From Candidatus Epilinea brevis (GTDB lineage: Bacteria; Chloroflexota; Anaerolineae; Epilineales; Epilineaceae): a DNA stretch of 64,000 nt. The stretch is taken from assembly GCA_016710785.1 (NCBI GenBank), contig JADJUE010000004.1, positions 248,001 to 312,000 of the forward strand, written 5' to 3'. Below are positions 52,416 to 60,552 of this stretch, piece by piece (position 1 is the first letter of the stretch; every line of letters starts with the position of its first letter). The notes under the pieces are model-generated. The model did not search any database. It saw only the letters and a list, made by a program, of their open reading frames with translations, and was not told where the DNA came from. The position numbers were made by a program, and so were the translations under genes.

Positions 52416-52961
52416 ATGGATCAGCAAGGGACCGAAACCGATCCGCATGACCTGGACGGATCTCGACGCCGTTTCCTCGTCGGCTCCTCTCGCCTGGCGA
52501 TGCTGGCCGGCCTGGTCGCCGGCTACGGCGCCTTCGGCCGCATAGCAGCCCGCTTCCTGTATCCGGCGCATGCCGAACCGCGCCAATGGCAGTTCGTGGC
52601 CGATCTCAAACGGCTGCACACGGGTGAGTCCTTGCGTTATGTCGCACCCACGGGCGAACCCGTCGCCATCACCCGCCGCGGCAACCGCGGCGACAGCTCA
52701 GACTTCGTGGCCCTCTCCAGCACCTGCCCGCATCTGGGCTGCCAGGTGCATTGGCAGGCGCAGGAAGACCGCTTCTTCTGCCCCTGCCACAACGGGGTCT
52801 TCGATCCGTCGGGCAAGGCTACGGCCGGCCCGCCGGCCGACGCGGGCCAGTCGCTGGCGCGCTACCCCCTGAAGGTGGAGCGGGGACTGCTGTTCATCGA
52901 GGTGCCGGTGGAGCGGGTGGTGCGCGGCGATGGCCGGCCGCGCGCAGGGGGACGGGCGTGA
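52416..52961 (+). CDS. Rieske iron-sulfur protein of a bc-type complex
   Basis: A 181-residue protein with a twin-arginine-like start (SRRRFLVGSSRLAM) and a membrane anchor. The [2Fe-2S] motifs are STCPHLGCQVHW (Cys, His) and FCPCHNGVFDPSG (Cys, His), with the disulfide Cys of the same loops. It takes electrons from quinol in a cytochrome bc-type complex. GGAGG lies 8 bases before the ATG. The stop overlaps the GTG start of cytochrome b (GTGA), so expression is coupled. Confidence 0.95.
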   Translation: MDQQGTETDPHDLDGSRRRFLVGSSRLAMLAGLVAGYGAFGRIAARFLYPAHAEPRQWQFVADLKRLHTGESLRYVAPTGEPVAITRRGNRGDSSDFVALSSTCPHLGCQVHWQAQEDRFFCPCHNGVFDPSGKATAGPPADAGQSLARYPLKVERGLLFIEVPVERVVRGDGRPRAGGRA

Positions 52962-54007
52962 ACAGCCTGGGTTCCTGGCTGGGCCAGCGGCTGCCCCTGG
53001 ACAAGCTGGACCTGCGCGAGCTGACCAACGAACCGGTCCCCTACCACCTCAAGCGCTGGTGGTTCGCCTTGGGGGGAACCCCTGCCTACCTCTTCGTGGT
53101 CCAGATCGTGACCGGCATCCTGCTGGCCTTCTATTACCAGCCCGCGCCCAGCACCGCTTACAACTCCGTTCGCTACATCACGGAAGAAGCCAGCTACGGT
53201 TGGTACATCCGCAGCATGCACAAGTGGGGCGCCACCCTGATGATCGCCGCGGTGGTTCTGCACCAGATGCGGGTCTATTTCACGGGCGCCTACCGCAAGC
53301 CGCGGGAGATCAACTGGATGGTGGGCATGCTGCTCCTCATCTGCACCCTCATGATCGGCTTCACCGGCTACAGCCTGGTCTTCGAGCAGCTCAGCTACTG
53401 GGGCGCCACGGTAGGGGCCAACATCGCCGACGCGGTGCCCGTGGTGGGCGGTCTGGCCAAGCGCATGCTCTTGGGCGGCGATCGCTACAACGCCAACACG
53501 CTCGCCCGCTTCTACATCATCCACGCCGCCGTGCTGCCCGTCACCCTGGCGGCCCTGGTGGCCACGCATATCGCCATCATCCGCCTGCAGGGCGTGAGCG
53601 AGATGCAGTTCAAGGACGAGGATCCGAGCCGGCCGCGCAGCTTCAACTTCTTCCCCGACCATCTGTACACCGAGCTGATCATGGGCCTGGCCCTGATGAT
53701 CCTGCTCAGCGCCCTGGCCACCATCGCCCCGGCCGAGATGGGCCCGCCCGCGGATCCGCTCAGCACGCCGGAGGTGATCAAACCGGAGTGGTTCTTCTAC
53801 GTGGCGTTCCGGTGGCTGAAGCTCTTCTCCGGCAGCGCCGCGGTGCTGAGCATGGGCGCGGTGGTGGCGCTCATGTTCGGCTGGCCCTTCATAGACGCGT
53901 TCATTCGCAGGCGCAGCCGCTTCCAGGAAGCCAGCGTCTGGATCGGCATCCTGGGCGTCCTGGCCATCCTGGGCCTGACCGTCTGGGAAGCCCTCGTCGC
54001 CCATTGA
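52958..54007 (+). CDS. Cytochrome b of a Rieske/cytochrome b complex
   Basis: A 349-residue membrane protein with about eight helices. The two heme pairs are in MHKWGATLMIAAVVLHQMRV and IIHAAVLPVTLAALVATHIAI (two His each, spaced 13-14). IGFTGYSLVFEQLSYWG belongs to the quinol-site helix, and KPEWFFYVAFRWLKLF carries the PEW(F/Y) motif of the C-terminal part, so both halves are in one chain. The start is the GTG at 52958, overlapping the Rieske stop; an ATG is lacking. It is followed 20 bases later by the octaheme cytochrome gene, with no cytochrome c1 gene. Confidence 0.94.
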   Translation: MNSLGSWLGQRLPLDKLDLRELTNEPVPYHLKRWWFALGGTPAYLFVVQIVTGILLAFYYQPAPSTAYNSVRYITEEASYGWYIRSMHKWGATLMIAAVVLHQMRVYFTGAYRKPREINWMVGMLLLICTLMIGFTGYSLVFEQLSYWGATVGANIADAVPVVGGLAKRMLLGGDRYNANTLARFYIIHAAVLPVTLAALVATHIAIIRLQGVSEMQFKDEDPSRPRSFNFFPDHLYTELIMGLALMILLSALATIAPAEMGPPADPLSTPEVIKPEWFFYVAFRWLKLFSGSAAVLSMGAVVALMFGWPFIDAFIRRRSRFQEASVWIGILGVLAILGLTVWEALVAH

Positions 54008-54027
54008 CCACGGAAGGAAGCAGACCG

Positions 54028-55680
54028 ATGACCTTGGAATTCAAGCGCTGGATCATCGCCATCCTGGGAGGCCTCTTCCTGGTCTCCTTGATCCTGGTCC
54101 AGGCCCTGGAAACCAGCCGCCGACGCCAGGAAGCGGGCTTGACGACCCCGCAAGTGAATGTTCCGGCGGCGTCCAAGGAATGCGTCGACTGCCATGCGGA
54201 GGGCAATCCGGGCATCGTCGAGCATTGGCGCGGAAGCACCCATGCCGAGAAGGGCGTGGCCTGCATCGACTGCCACCAGGCCGAAAAGGGTGACGCGGAT
54301 GGCTTCGAGCATTACGGCGCCCACATGGCCACGGTGGTGACGCCGCTGGACTGTGCCCGCTGTCATCCCGCCGAGAATGAGGAATTCGCCAAGAGCCACC
54401 ATGCGGCGGCCGGCAACATCCTGGCCTCCTTGGACAACTTCCTGGCAGAGACGGTGGAGGGTTCGCGCATACCCTTCAGCCCGCATTCGCCGACGGTCGG
54501 CCGCCAGGTGGACATGGTGGACGGCATGGCCAGCGCCGCTTCGGGCTGCCAGCAATGCCACGGCTCCAAGGTGGCCCTGCGCACGACGGACGGCGGCAAG
54601 ATCACCATGGACGATCTCAAGCCGGATGCCAAGGGCAAGCCGACCAACATCGCCCTGCTGGAGACGGTGTTGCGCGACCCGGAGGACGGCCGGCCGCTCT
54701 ACGATCCGGCCTCCTGGCCGAACACGGGCATCGGGCGACTGAACCTGGACGGCTCGCGCGGCTCCTGCTCGGCCTGCCACAGCCGGCACGACTTCTCGCC
54801 GCGCCGGGCGCGCCAGCCGGAGAACTGCGGCAAGTGCCACCTGGGCCCCGACCATCCGCAGAAGGAGATCTACGACGAGTCGAAGCATGGCGTGGCCTAC
54901 CGCGACCTGCGCGACCAGCTGAACCTGGACGCCAAGGACTGGGTGCTGGGCCGCGACTACGCGGCGGCGCCCACCTGCGCCACCTGCCACATGTCGGGCA
55001 ACACACGCAACGGCGGACGGGTGACCCATGACCCGGGCGAGCGCATCTCCTGGACCAACCGACCGCCGGTCAGCTTGGTGATGGACACCGATGCGGACCA
55101 CGCCGTGGTCAAGGAAGTAGATCCGGAGAAGCGCCGCGCCCTGGTGGCGGACACGGCCAAGGACAAGCGCGACCGCATGCAACAGGTCTGCGAGCATTGC
55201 CACTCGCCGGACTACGTCGGCAGCTTCTACACGCAGTACGACAACCTGGTCATCCTCTACAACGAGAAGTTCGCCAAGCCGGGCCAGGCCATCATGGGCG
55301 CCCTGTTGGACAATGGGCTGCGCACGAAGACGGAGTTCGACGAGGAAGTGGAGTGGACCTGGTACTTCCTGTGGCACCACGAAGGCCGGCGCGCCCGCCA
55401 CGGCGCCTCGATGATGGCCCCGGACTACACCCACTGGCACGGGATGTTCGAGGTGGCCGACCGTTTCTACATGCAGCTGATCCCGCAGGCGCGGGAGGTG
55501 GCGGCCAAAGCCGCCGCGGCCGGGCAGGTCGAAGCGGCCGCCAAGGTGGACGCGGTCATCGACGGCATCCTCAGCCGCCCGGAGCATGCCTGGTTCAAGG
55601 AGGGCGCCGAGGACCAGTCGGCGCAGATCCGCGAGCAGATGGAGAAGCGCTACGGGCAGGGCGCGCCGGTCCAGCCCTGA
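54028..55680 (+). CDS. Membrane-anchored octaheme cytochrome c, hydroxylamine oxidoreductase (HAO)-like
   Basis: A 550-residue protein. One N-terminal membrane helix (about 7-25) anchors it. Eight CxxCH motifs are present (CVDCH, CIDCH, CARCH, CQQCH, CSACH, CGKCH, CATCH, CEHCH). The C-terminal signature WYFLWHHEGRRARHGASMM followed by APDYTHWHG is that of the HAO/octaheme family. Whether the P460-type cross-linking Tyr exists cannot be judged by eye. Family members oxidise hydroxylamine or hydrazine, reduce nitrite, or carry electrons. Its position after Rieske and cytochrome b suggests it is the electron acceptor subunit replacing cytochrome c1; similar gene sets are known in anammox bacteria. 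A strong hairpin follows. Confidence 0.88.
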   Translation: MTLEFKRWIIAILGGLFLVSLILVQALETSRRRQEAGLTTPQVNVPAASKECVDCHAEGNPGIVEHWRGSTHAEKGVACIDCHQAEKGDADGFEHYGAHMATVVTPLDCARCHPAENEEFAKSHHAAAGNILASLDNFLAETVEGSRIPFSPHSPTVGRQVDMVDGMASAASGCQQCHGSKVALRTTDGGKITMDDLKPDAKGKPTNIALLETVLRDPEDGRPLYDPASWPNTGIGRLNLDGSRGSCSACHSRHDFSPRRARQPENCGKCHLGPDHPQKEIYDESKHGVAYRDLRDQLNLDAKDWVLGRDYAAAPTCATCHMSGNTRNGGRVTHDPGERISWTNRPPVSLVMDTDADHAVVKEVDPEKRRALVADTAKDKRDRMQQVCEHCHSPDYVGSFYTQYDNLVILYNEKFAKPGQAIMGALLDNGLRTKTEFDEEVEWTWYFLWHHEGRRARHGASMMAPDYTHWHGMFEVADRFYMQLIPQAREVAAKAAAAGQVEAAAKVDAVIDGILSRPEHAWFKEGAEDQSAQIREQMEKRYGQGAPVQP

Positions 55681-55722
55681 GCCCTTGGCCGTGAGAACAA
55701 GGCCATCGCGTGCCATCCCATC

Positions 55723-55752
55723 GACCGGCGGGGGCGAACGCCCCCGCCGGTC
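55723..55752. terminator. Bidirectional terminator after the octaheme cytochrome gene
   Basis: Stem of 14 (GACCGGCGGGGGCG, 55723-55736, with 55739-55752), 2-base loop, between convergent genes. Confidence 0.75.
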
Positions 55753-55761
55753 TTGCGTTAC

Positions 55762-57000
55762 CTACTCCAGGTAGGCCTTCCCGCCATAGCCCGTCAGCCC
55801 CAGCATGCCGCGCACCAGCTGGTACGCAAGCCAGTTCAGCCCGCGCTGCCACCAGACTTGCCCGTCGATGTCTTCGAGGCGTACGGCTAAGGAATGCTGG
55901 ACGACGAGCCGCAGCAGGTCGTCGCGCAGCTCGCGCGCCAGGTCGGCGTCCCGGACCAGCACATTGGCTTCCCGCGCCGCCAGCAGGCTGAAGGGGTCGA
56001 TGTTGGTGGAGCCCACCGTCAGCCAGAGTTTGTCGATCTCCGCCACCTTGGCATGCATGAAGCCGGGCTGGTATTCGTAGATGGCCACCCCGGCCTGCAG
56101 CAACGGCCGGTACAGGGCGTGGGTGGCGTGGTGCTCGATCCTGTTCTCCACCCGTCCCTGCAAGAGCAGCACGACGCGGACGCCTCGCCCCGCGGCGGCC
56201 ATCAGGCGATGGCGAAAGCGCCTGCCGGGCAGAAAGTAGGCGTTGGCGATCAGCACCTCTTCCCGGGCCGCATCGAGGGCCCGCAGGTAGGCCGCTTCGA
56301 TGGCCCGGCGGTGGCGGAAGTTGTCGCGGACCACCAGCGCGGCCGACATCGCCCCCGCCTCCGGCGGCATCGCCCCTGTGGCCGGGATGTGCCGCCAGGC
56401 GCGCTTGAACTGCCCCCGGCAGGTGGCGCGCCACTGCCCGGCCGCCTGCAGGCGCAGATCCTGAACCAGCGGCCCCTCCACCCGTAGGGCGTAGTCGCAG
56501 CGCGGGACCTGTCCGGGCCCGTCGACATCGTCGATGATGTTGATGCCCCCCACGAAGCCCAAGCGGCCGTCGACCACGGCCAGCTTGCGGTGCAGACGGC
56601 GCAGCCGCCCCCGGTTCACCGCCAGCAGACGGTGGTCGGGCCGATAGAAGAGCAGCCGCACCCCCGCGCGATCCAGGCTGCGACGCAGCCACGCCGGCAG
56701 ATCCCGGGATCCGAAGCCGTCCAGCAGCAGCTGCACCCGCACGCCCCGACGCGCGGCCCAGATCAGGGCCGCCGAGACCTGCCGCCCGACGGCGTCGGGC
56801 CGGTACAGGTAGCTCTCCAGGAAGATCTCCTCCCGCGCATCGGCGATGGCTTGCAGCAAGGCCGGGAAGTACGCCGCGCCGTCGCGCAGCAGGACGACCT
56901 GGTTGCCGGAGCGCCAGCGCGGTTGCGAACGGTCATCGCGCTCGGGGTCCGCGGCGTCGACGCGCCTCGTCCCCGAACGCGGTCCACGAACCGTCCTCAG
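55762..57000 (-). CDS. clsB: Cardiolipin synthase B-like phospholipase D family protein
   Basis: A ~412-residue protein with two HKD motifs: LHRKLAVVDGRLGFVGG and MHAKVAEIDKLWLTVGSTN, each HxKx4D. NQVVLLRDGAAYFPALLQAI and IFLESYLYRPD match the ClsB N-terminus. It joins phospholipid headgroups to make cardiolipin at the membrane. No ATG or GTG lies near the conserved start; I use the CTG at 57000, which overlaps the stop of the upstream gene (CTGA). An upstream start would overlap that gene by over 200 bases. The pair with an endonuclease/exonuclease/phosphatase gene is the arrangement of E. coli ybhP-clsB. Confidence 0.85.
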   Translation of the reverse strand: MRTVRGPRSGTRRVDAADPERDDRSQPRWRSGNQVVLLRDGAAYFPALLQAIADAREEIFLESYLYRPDAVGRQVSAALIWAARRGVRVQLLLDGFGSRDLPAWLRRSLDRAGVRLLFYRPDHRLLAVNRGRLRRLHRKLAVVDGRLGFVGGINIIDDVDGPGQVPRCDYALRVEGPLVQDLRLQAAGQWRATCRGQFKRAWRHIPATGAMPPEAGAMSAALVVRDNFRHRRAIEAAYLRALDAAREEVLIANAYFLPGRRFRHRLMAAAGRGVRVVLLLQGRVENRIEHHATHALYRPLLQAGVAIYEYQPGFMHAKVAEIDKLWLTVGSTNIDPFSLLAAREANVLVRDADLARELRDDLLRLVVQHSLAVRLEDIDGQVWWQRGLNWLAYQLVRGMLGLTGYGGKAYLE

Positions 57001-57743
57001 CGCGGCACCAGCACGGCCGAGAGCGGCGCGTGGTCCGACAGGCCTCGCCAGGGCACGGCGCTGTGCACCTTGGCCTCGACCACGTCCAGGCCGCGAACGT
57101 AGATGCGGTCCAGGTGCAGAAGCGGCCGGCGGACGGGGAAGGTGGCGGCGAGGCGGCCGTGGCGGCGGCGGAAGGCCTCGTGGACCGTCAGGGCATCCTC
57201 GAGGACCGCGCAAGCCTCCTGGCGCCAGTCGTTGAAGTCGCCGGCCAGGATCAAAGGTTCATCCGCGGGCACCTCGTCAACGGCATAGCGCACCAGGGCC
57301 TCCAGCTGCCGGCGGCGATCCTCGGCGCGGAGGTTCAGGTGCACGCAGAGGGCGTGCAATGGCGCTTCGCGGCCGGGCAGGCGGATGCGCGCGTGCAGGA
57401 GGCCACGGCGCTCCAGGCGGCTGAGCGAGAGGTCCTGGTTATGCCAGCCGAGGATGGCGTGGCGGCTGACGATGGCGTTGCCGTGGTGTCCGGCGCGGTA
57501 GAAAGCGTTGGCGCCATAGGCATGGTGGTGGTCGCCGGCCAGAACGGCATGCTGTGGATCGGCCGGCCAGTCAGCATGCCGACGGGCACGGCTGGCATGG
57601 CGTCCCTGCACCTCCTGCAGAAAGACGAGATCCAGGTCCAGGCCATCCAAGGCGCGACGCTGCGCCGGTAGCACATGCCGCAGGTAGAACGCGGACACGC
57701 CCTTGTGGAGGTTGTAGGTGGCGATGCGTAGGGCTGGATTCAT
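56997..57743 (-). CDS. Endonuclease/exonuclease/phosphatase family protein (YbhP-like)
   Basis: A 248-residue metal-dependent hydrolase of the EEP superfamily. Motifs are RIATYNLHKG (Asn), VFLQEVQGRH (metal Glu), HLNLRAEDRRRQLEAL, LILAGDFNDWR (Asp, Asn), HLDRIYVRGLDV and GLSDHAPLSAVL (catalytic Asp-His). The ATG at 57743 begins the conserved part, with AGAGG upstream. It overlaps the clsB-like gene. The E. coli neighbour of clsB, ybhP, belongs to the same superfamily, so a membrane-lipid context is likely; the substrate is unknown. Confidence 0.88.
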   Translation of the reverse strand: MNPALRIATYNLHKGVSAFYLRHVLPAQRRALDGLDLDLVFLQEVQGRHASRARRHADWPADPQHAVLAGDHHHAYGANAFYRAGHHGNAIVSRHAILGWHNQDLSLSRLERRGLLHARIRLPGREAPLHALCVHLNLRAEDRRRQLEALVRYAVDEVPADEPLILAGDFNDWRQEACAVLEDALTVHEAFRRRHGRLAATFPVRRPLLHLDRIYVRGLDVVEAKVHSAVPWRGLSDHAPLSAVLVPR

Positions 57744-57993
57744 GACGGGACAACCTCTTGGCGGTAACAGCTCTTGATTGCGTGCTGGAAACCTGCAACG
57801 TCTCATGAGATGCCTTGGGCAGCGGTTCCCATACCCCACTGCCGGACAAGCCGTGTCGATCCTCGGTCTCACGCAAGGGCGGTCGGCGCGCCGCGCCCCA
57901 GGCTCCGGCGCATGCGATCGAACCTGGACGCCTGCCGCCTTGCCGCGCTATCGTTCGCCACCACCCGCGATCGCCGTGAGAAAGGCCGCCCCG

Positions 57994-58509
57994 ATGTCCG
58001 TGAACCTCGCCGACCAGGTCGCACGCGCCGAGCTCTGCTTTACCCTGCGAACGGGCGACGCCCATATGCAGCTGGACGATGCCGTGCGGAACTTCCCGCC
58101 GGCGCATTACAACACCCACCCGCCCCACACACCGTACAGCTTCTGGCAGCTGCTGGAGCATATCCGTTTCTGCCAATGGGACATCCTGGACTATGTGCGC
58201 AACCCCGGCTACCAGAGCGTCCCCTTTCCGGAAGGCGTCTGGCCGCCGCCGTCGGAGGTCGCCGACGAAGCGCGTTGGCAGGCGACGATCGCCGCCTTCC
58301 ACGCCGACCTGGATGCCATCGAGGCCTTGGTGGCCAATCCGGACTTCGACCTCTACCGAGCGCCGGCGCATGCCTGGGAGGCGGCGCATACCCCGTTTCG
58401 CTGCTTCCTGGTGGCCGCGGATCACAACGCCTACCATATCGGCGAGCTGGCGATCCTGCGACAGGTCATGGGGCTTTGGGAACAGGCCGACAAGGGGCGG
58501 ATGGGCTGA
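57994..58509 (+). CDS. DinB-like putative metal-dependent protein
   Basis: A 171-residue four-helix-bundle protein of the DinB_2/YfiT type. The metal-binding His residues are seen in FWQLLEHIRFCQWD and in VAADHNAYHIGELAILRQ (DHxxYHxGEL), the hallmark of the family. YNTHPPHTPYSFW is also typical. Members include thiol transferases and many unknowns, so no reaction is assigned. The ATG at 57994 is chosen because it precedes the first helix. Divergent from the YbhP-like gene; terminator downstream. Confidence 0.82.
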   Translation: MSVNLADQVARAELCFTLRTGDAHMQLDDAVRNFPPAHYNTHPPHTPYSFWQLLEHIRFCQWDILDYVRNPGYQSVPFPEGVWPPPSEVADEARWQATIAAFHADLDAIEALVANPDFDLYRAPAHAWEAAHTPFRCFLVAADHNAYHIGELAILRQVMGLWEQADKGRMG

Positions 58510-58555
58510 CGCGGCCGCTGGGCGCATCGCGGAAGCGGCGATCACGGTAAGTGAA

Positions 58556-58595
58556 GCGAGGGTGGCGCGCCCCCCTTGGGACGCGCCACCCTCGC
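58556..58595. terminator. Bidirectional terminator between DinB-like and DUF4397 genes
   Basis: Stem of 14 (GCGAGGGTGGCGCG, 58556-58569, with 58582-58595), 12-base loop rich in C, between convergent genes. Confidence 0.75.
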
Positions 58596-58653
58596 TCTGG
58601 AAACGTGGCTCAGGACAGGCCGGACAAATGGGTCCCGGGCCGGACGGCATCGC

Positions 58654-59475
58654 TCAGCGACGTGTCGTCACGGCCTCGCGGCGGGCGTTCAGGCCCAGGA
58701 CGGCCACCAGTCCAGCCGCTACCAGGACCAGCCAGCCCATCTGGCGGGCCGGCGCGCCGGCGCCGGTCTTGGGCATGGCCGCGGGCATGGTGTGATGGGC
58801 CGCTGCGGCCTTGGCGTCCACGCTCGGCACCGCCACCAGCGCCGGCTCACCGCCGGCCAGACCCATGGCGAAGACCGTGTAGACGGTGCCCGCGTCAAGC
58901 TTCAGGCCCGGCACCTTCAGCGCCACGGTCTCGGTACCGGCCAGGCGAACTTCCAGGTCGTAGCTGCCGGCATCCACCGGCAGGTAGTCGCCGGTCTGCT
59001 TGAAGGCGACGTTCTTGAAGAGCACCGGGCCACCGGTGACGGCGACGTCCACGGCCGGGGCATCCGGCGAGGCATGCGCGAAGCGCACATGGGCCTTGCC
59101 CGCGGCCGGCGCGGCGTTGTTGTCAGTGAGCACCCACGGCGCGATGTCCGCCAGCTTGCCCACCGCCACGACGGTGTAATCCTTACCGGCGGCCAGGTCG
59201 AGTTTGGCGTCGATGACCGCCGGCTCCGTCTTGCCGGCCGGAACGACCTTGACCCCATAGTTGCCGGCATCCAGGCCGGCATAAGCGGTGATGCCCTTGA
59301 ACGTCGCATTGGTGAAGGCCGGCTTGTCCCCCACCCAGACGTCGACGGCGGGACCGTCCGGGGAGGCGTGCACGACACGCACCCGGGCCTGATGACCGTC
59401 GGCGGCGGCGGGCTGGGCCAAGGCCCATGCTCCGAGCAGGGCGAAGGCGGTAGCGGCGATGTTGAGGTGCTTCAT
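58654..59475 (-). CDS. Secreted DUF4397 protein with LPXTG-like sorting signal
   Basis: A 273-residue surface protein. Signal peptide about 1-25 (ending AAADG). Two DUF4397 repeats follow (about 29-125 and 127-220), each starting 'VRvvHASPDgPAVDVwV' and containing 'vdAG.Y.v.v..AG'. The C-terminus is MPKTG (234-238), a hydrophobic helix (about 247-262) and the basic end NARREAVTTRR, the plan of a sortase substrate with Met in place of the usual Leu. AAGGAG precedes the ATG. A near-consensus promoter and palindromic elements lie upstream, suggesting regulated expression. Function unknown; surface adhesin or stalk protein is a guess. Confidence 0.85.
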   Translation of the reverse strand: MKHLNIAATAFALLGAWALAQPAAADGHQARVRVVHASPDGPAVDVWVGDKPAFTNATFKGITAYAGLDAGNYGVKVVPAGKTEPAVIDAKLDLAAGKDYTVVAVGKLADIAPWVLTDNNAAPAAGKAHVRFAHASPDAPAVDVAVTGGPVLFKNVAFKQTGDYLPVDAGSYDLEVRLAGTETVALKVPGLKLDAGTVYTVFAMGLAGGEPALVAVPSVDAKAAAAHHTMPAAMPKTGAGAPARQMGWLVLVAAGLVAVLGLNARREAVTTRR

Positions 59476-59544
59476 GATCTGCGTTCTCCTTGTGTGGTGT
59501 GCCGAGGTTCATCGATGATGGTGGCGATCGTCCGCCGAGGTCTT

Positions 59545-59580
59545 GTTCAACAATGTGCGGTTCAACGCTGTTGTACAGCG
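59545..59580. promoter_or_regulatory. Candidate operator cluster of the DUF4397 gene
   Basis: Two direct GTTCAAC repeats 15 bases apart (59545-59551, 59560-59566), the first inside the palindrome TTGTTCAACAA (59543-59553), then the inverted repeat CGCTGT/ACAGCG (59566-59580). They lie about 18-55 bases downstream of the predicted transcription start. Confidence 0.4.
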
Positions 59581-59604
59581 GTTCGTGCAGGACTTATGGG
59601 CAAG

Positions 59605-59633
59605 AGTTTAGCTTCACAGGCGTTGCATGTCAA
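59605..59633 (-). promoter_or_regulatory. Promoter of the DUF4397 gene
   Basis: On the minus strand TTGACA (59633-59628), a 17-base spacer and TAAACT (59610-59605). The -35 matches the sigma70 consensus exactly. Predicted leader about 120 bases. Confidence 0.65.
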
Positions 59634-59704
59634 GGTCTTGTATAGCTTCTCAGCAGATGCTAAGGAATCCACCGTGCCGCACGTGCCGATCGGCGCGGCG
59701 GCCA

Positions 59705-59734
59705 TTGGCCGCCGTCGACCTGTCGTCGTACAAT
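59705..59734 (+). promoter_or_regulatory. Promoter of the second CAP gene
   Basis: TTGGCC (59705-59710), an 18-base spacer and TACAAT (59729-59734), with a predicted leader of about 160 bases to the ATG at 59901. Confidence 0.4.
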
Positions 59735-59900
59735 GCGTGGCGTTCTGCCCGGCCGCGGCGGAAGCTGCAGATCCGCTGCGCGCCTCACGCTTTGGAGATT
59801 GTCCCGATGACCCAGCGCAACGCTCTCCCGATCGCCGGCCGGCTGCGCACGGCAAGATCCGCCGTCGCCGCCCGCGGGCGCTGACGGGCGGCGCCTCGCC

Positions 59901-60536
59901 ATGCGCGCTCCCGAACGCCGCCGCCCCCTGCGCCGCAAAGCCGTCCCGGCGGGCGCTTCATCCGCCAAGACCGGCTCCCGCGTCAAGCAGGGCGGCCTGG
60001 CCGCCTTGGCCATGGCCCTGCTCCTCGGGGCCGCCGGGCTCGCCCGGCAACGCGCGGCCTCCGACCAGGAGACCCTGGCCCCGTCGCGGCCCATCGCCGT
60101 CGCCCCCACGCCGGTCCCCACCGGATCCTCCGGCGGCGCCCGCACGCTATCCGCCATGGAACGAGATCTGGCGGCGGCCATCAACGCCGCCCGAAATGAC
60201 GCCGGACTCCCGATGCTGACGATGGACCGCCAGCTCACGGCGGCCGCCACCGGCCACAGCGAGGACCTGCTGGCACACCAGACCTGCAGCCATGACGGCA
60301 GCGATGGCTCCAGCCTGGAAAGCCGCCTCAAGGCCGCGGGCGTCGAGGCCAGCGCCTACGCCGAGACGGTGGCCTGCGGCAGCGGTTCGGCGGACGAGGC
60401 GGTGCGCCAGTGGCTGGACTCCAAGGCGCATCGCCCGATCATCCTGGGCAAGGCCTATCGCCGTCTGGGCGTGGGCGTGGCCGTGAGCGCCGATGGTGCC
60501 GACACGCGCTGGACGGCGGATCTCGGAACCCCTTAG
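59901..60536 (+). CDS. Membrane-anchored or secreted CAP (SCP) domain protein
   Basis: A 211-residue protein with a very basic N-terminus, one hydrophobic segment (about 32-48) and a short Pro/Thr spacer, then a CAP domain from about 84: MERDLAAAINAARNDAGLPM, DRQLTAAATGHSEDLL, CSHDGSDGSSLESRL, EAVRQWLDSKAHRPIIL and RRLGVGVA. The His residues of the CAP cavity are present (GHSEDLL, SHDG). It is a second, shorter CAP protein without the dockerin-like end of the one at 47576. No clear ribosome binding site. It ends 16 bases before the SDR gene. Confidence 0.8.
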   Translation: MRAPERRRPLRRKAVPAGASSAKTGSRVKQGGLAALAMALLLGAAGLARQRAASDQETLAPSRPIAVAPTPVPTGSSGGARTLSAMERDLAAAINAARNDAGLPMLTMDRQLTAAATGHSEDLLAHQTCSHDGSDGSSLESRLKAAGVEASAYAETVACGSGSADEAVRQWLDSKAHRPIILGKAYRRLGVGVAVSADGADTRWTADLGTP

Positions 60537-60552
60537 CGTGGACCGGTAGCGC

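Larger units (their letters stand above)
59476..59900. other. 425-base divergent regulatory region
   Basis: Divergent gap between the DUF4397 gene and the second CAP gene. It is richer in A/T than its surroundings around 59580-59660 and holds two promoters facing outward and a cluster of repeats (59545-59580). No convincing coding sequence is seen. Confidence 0.6.

Noticed and set aside
58576..60219. 547-codon plus-strand open frame across the DUF4397 gene
   Set aside because: Antisense to a protein with clear repeats and signal sequence, and it runs through the divergent promoter region.
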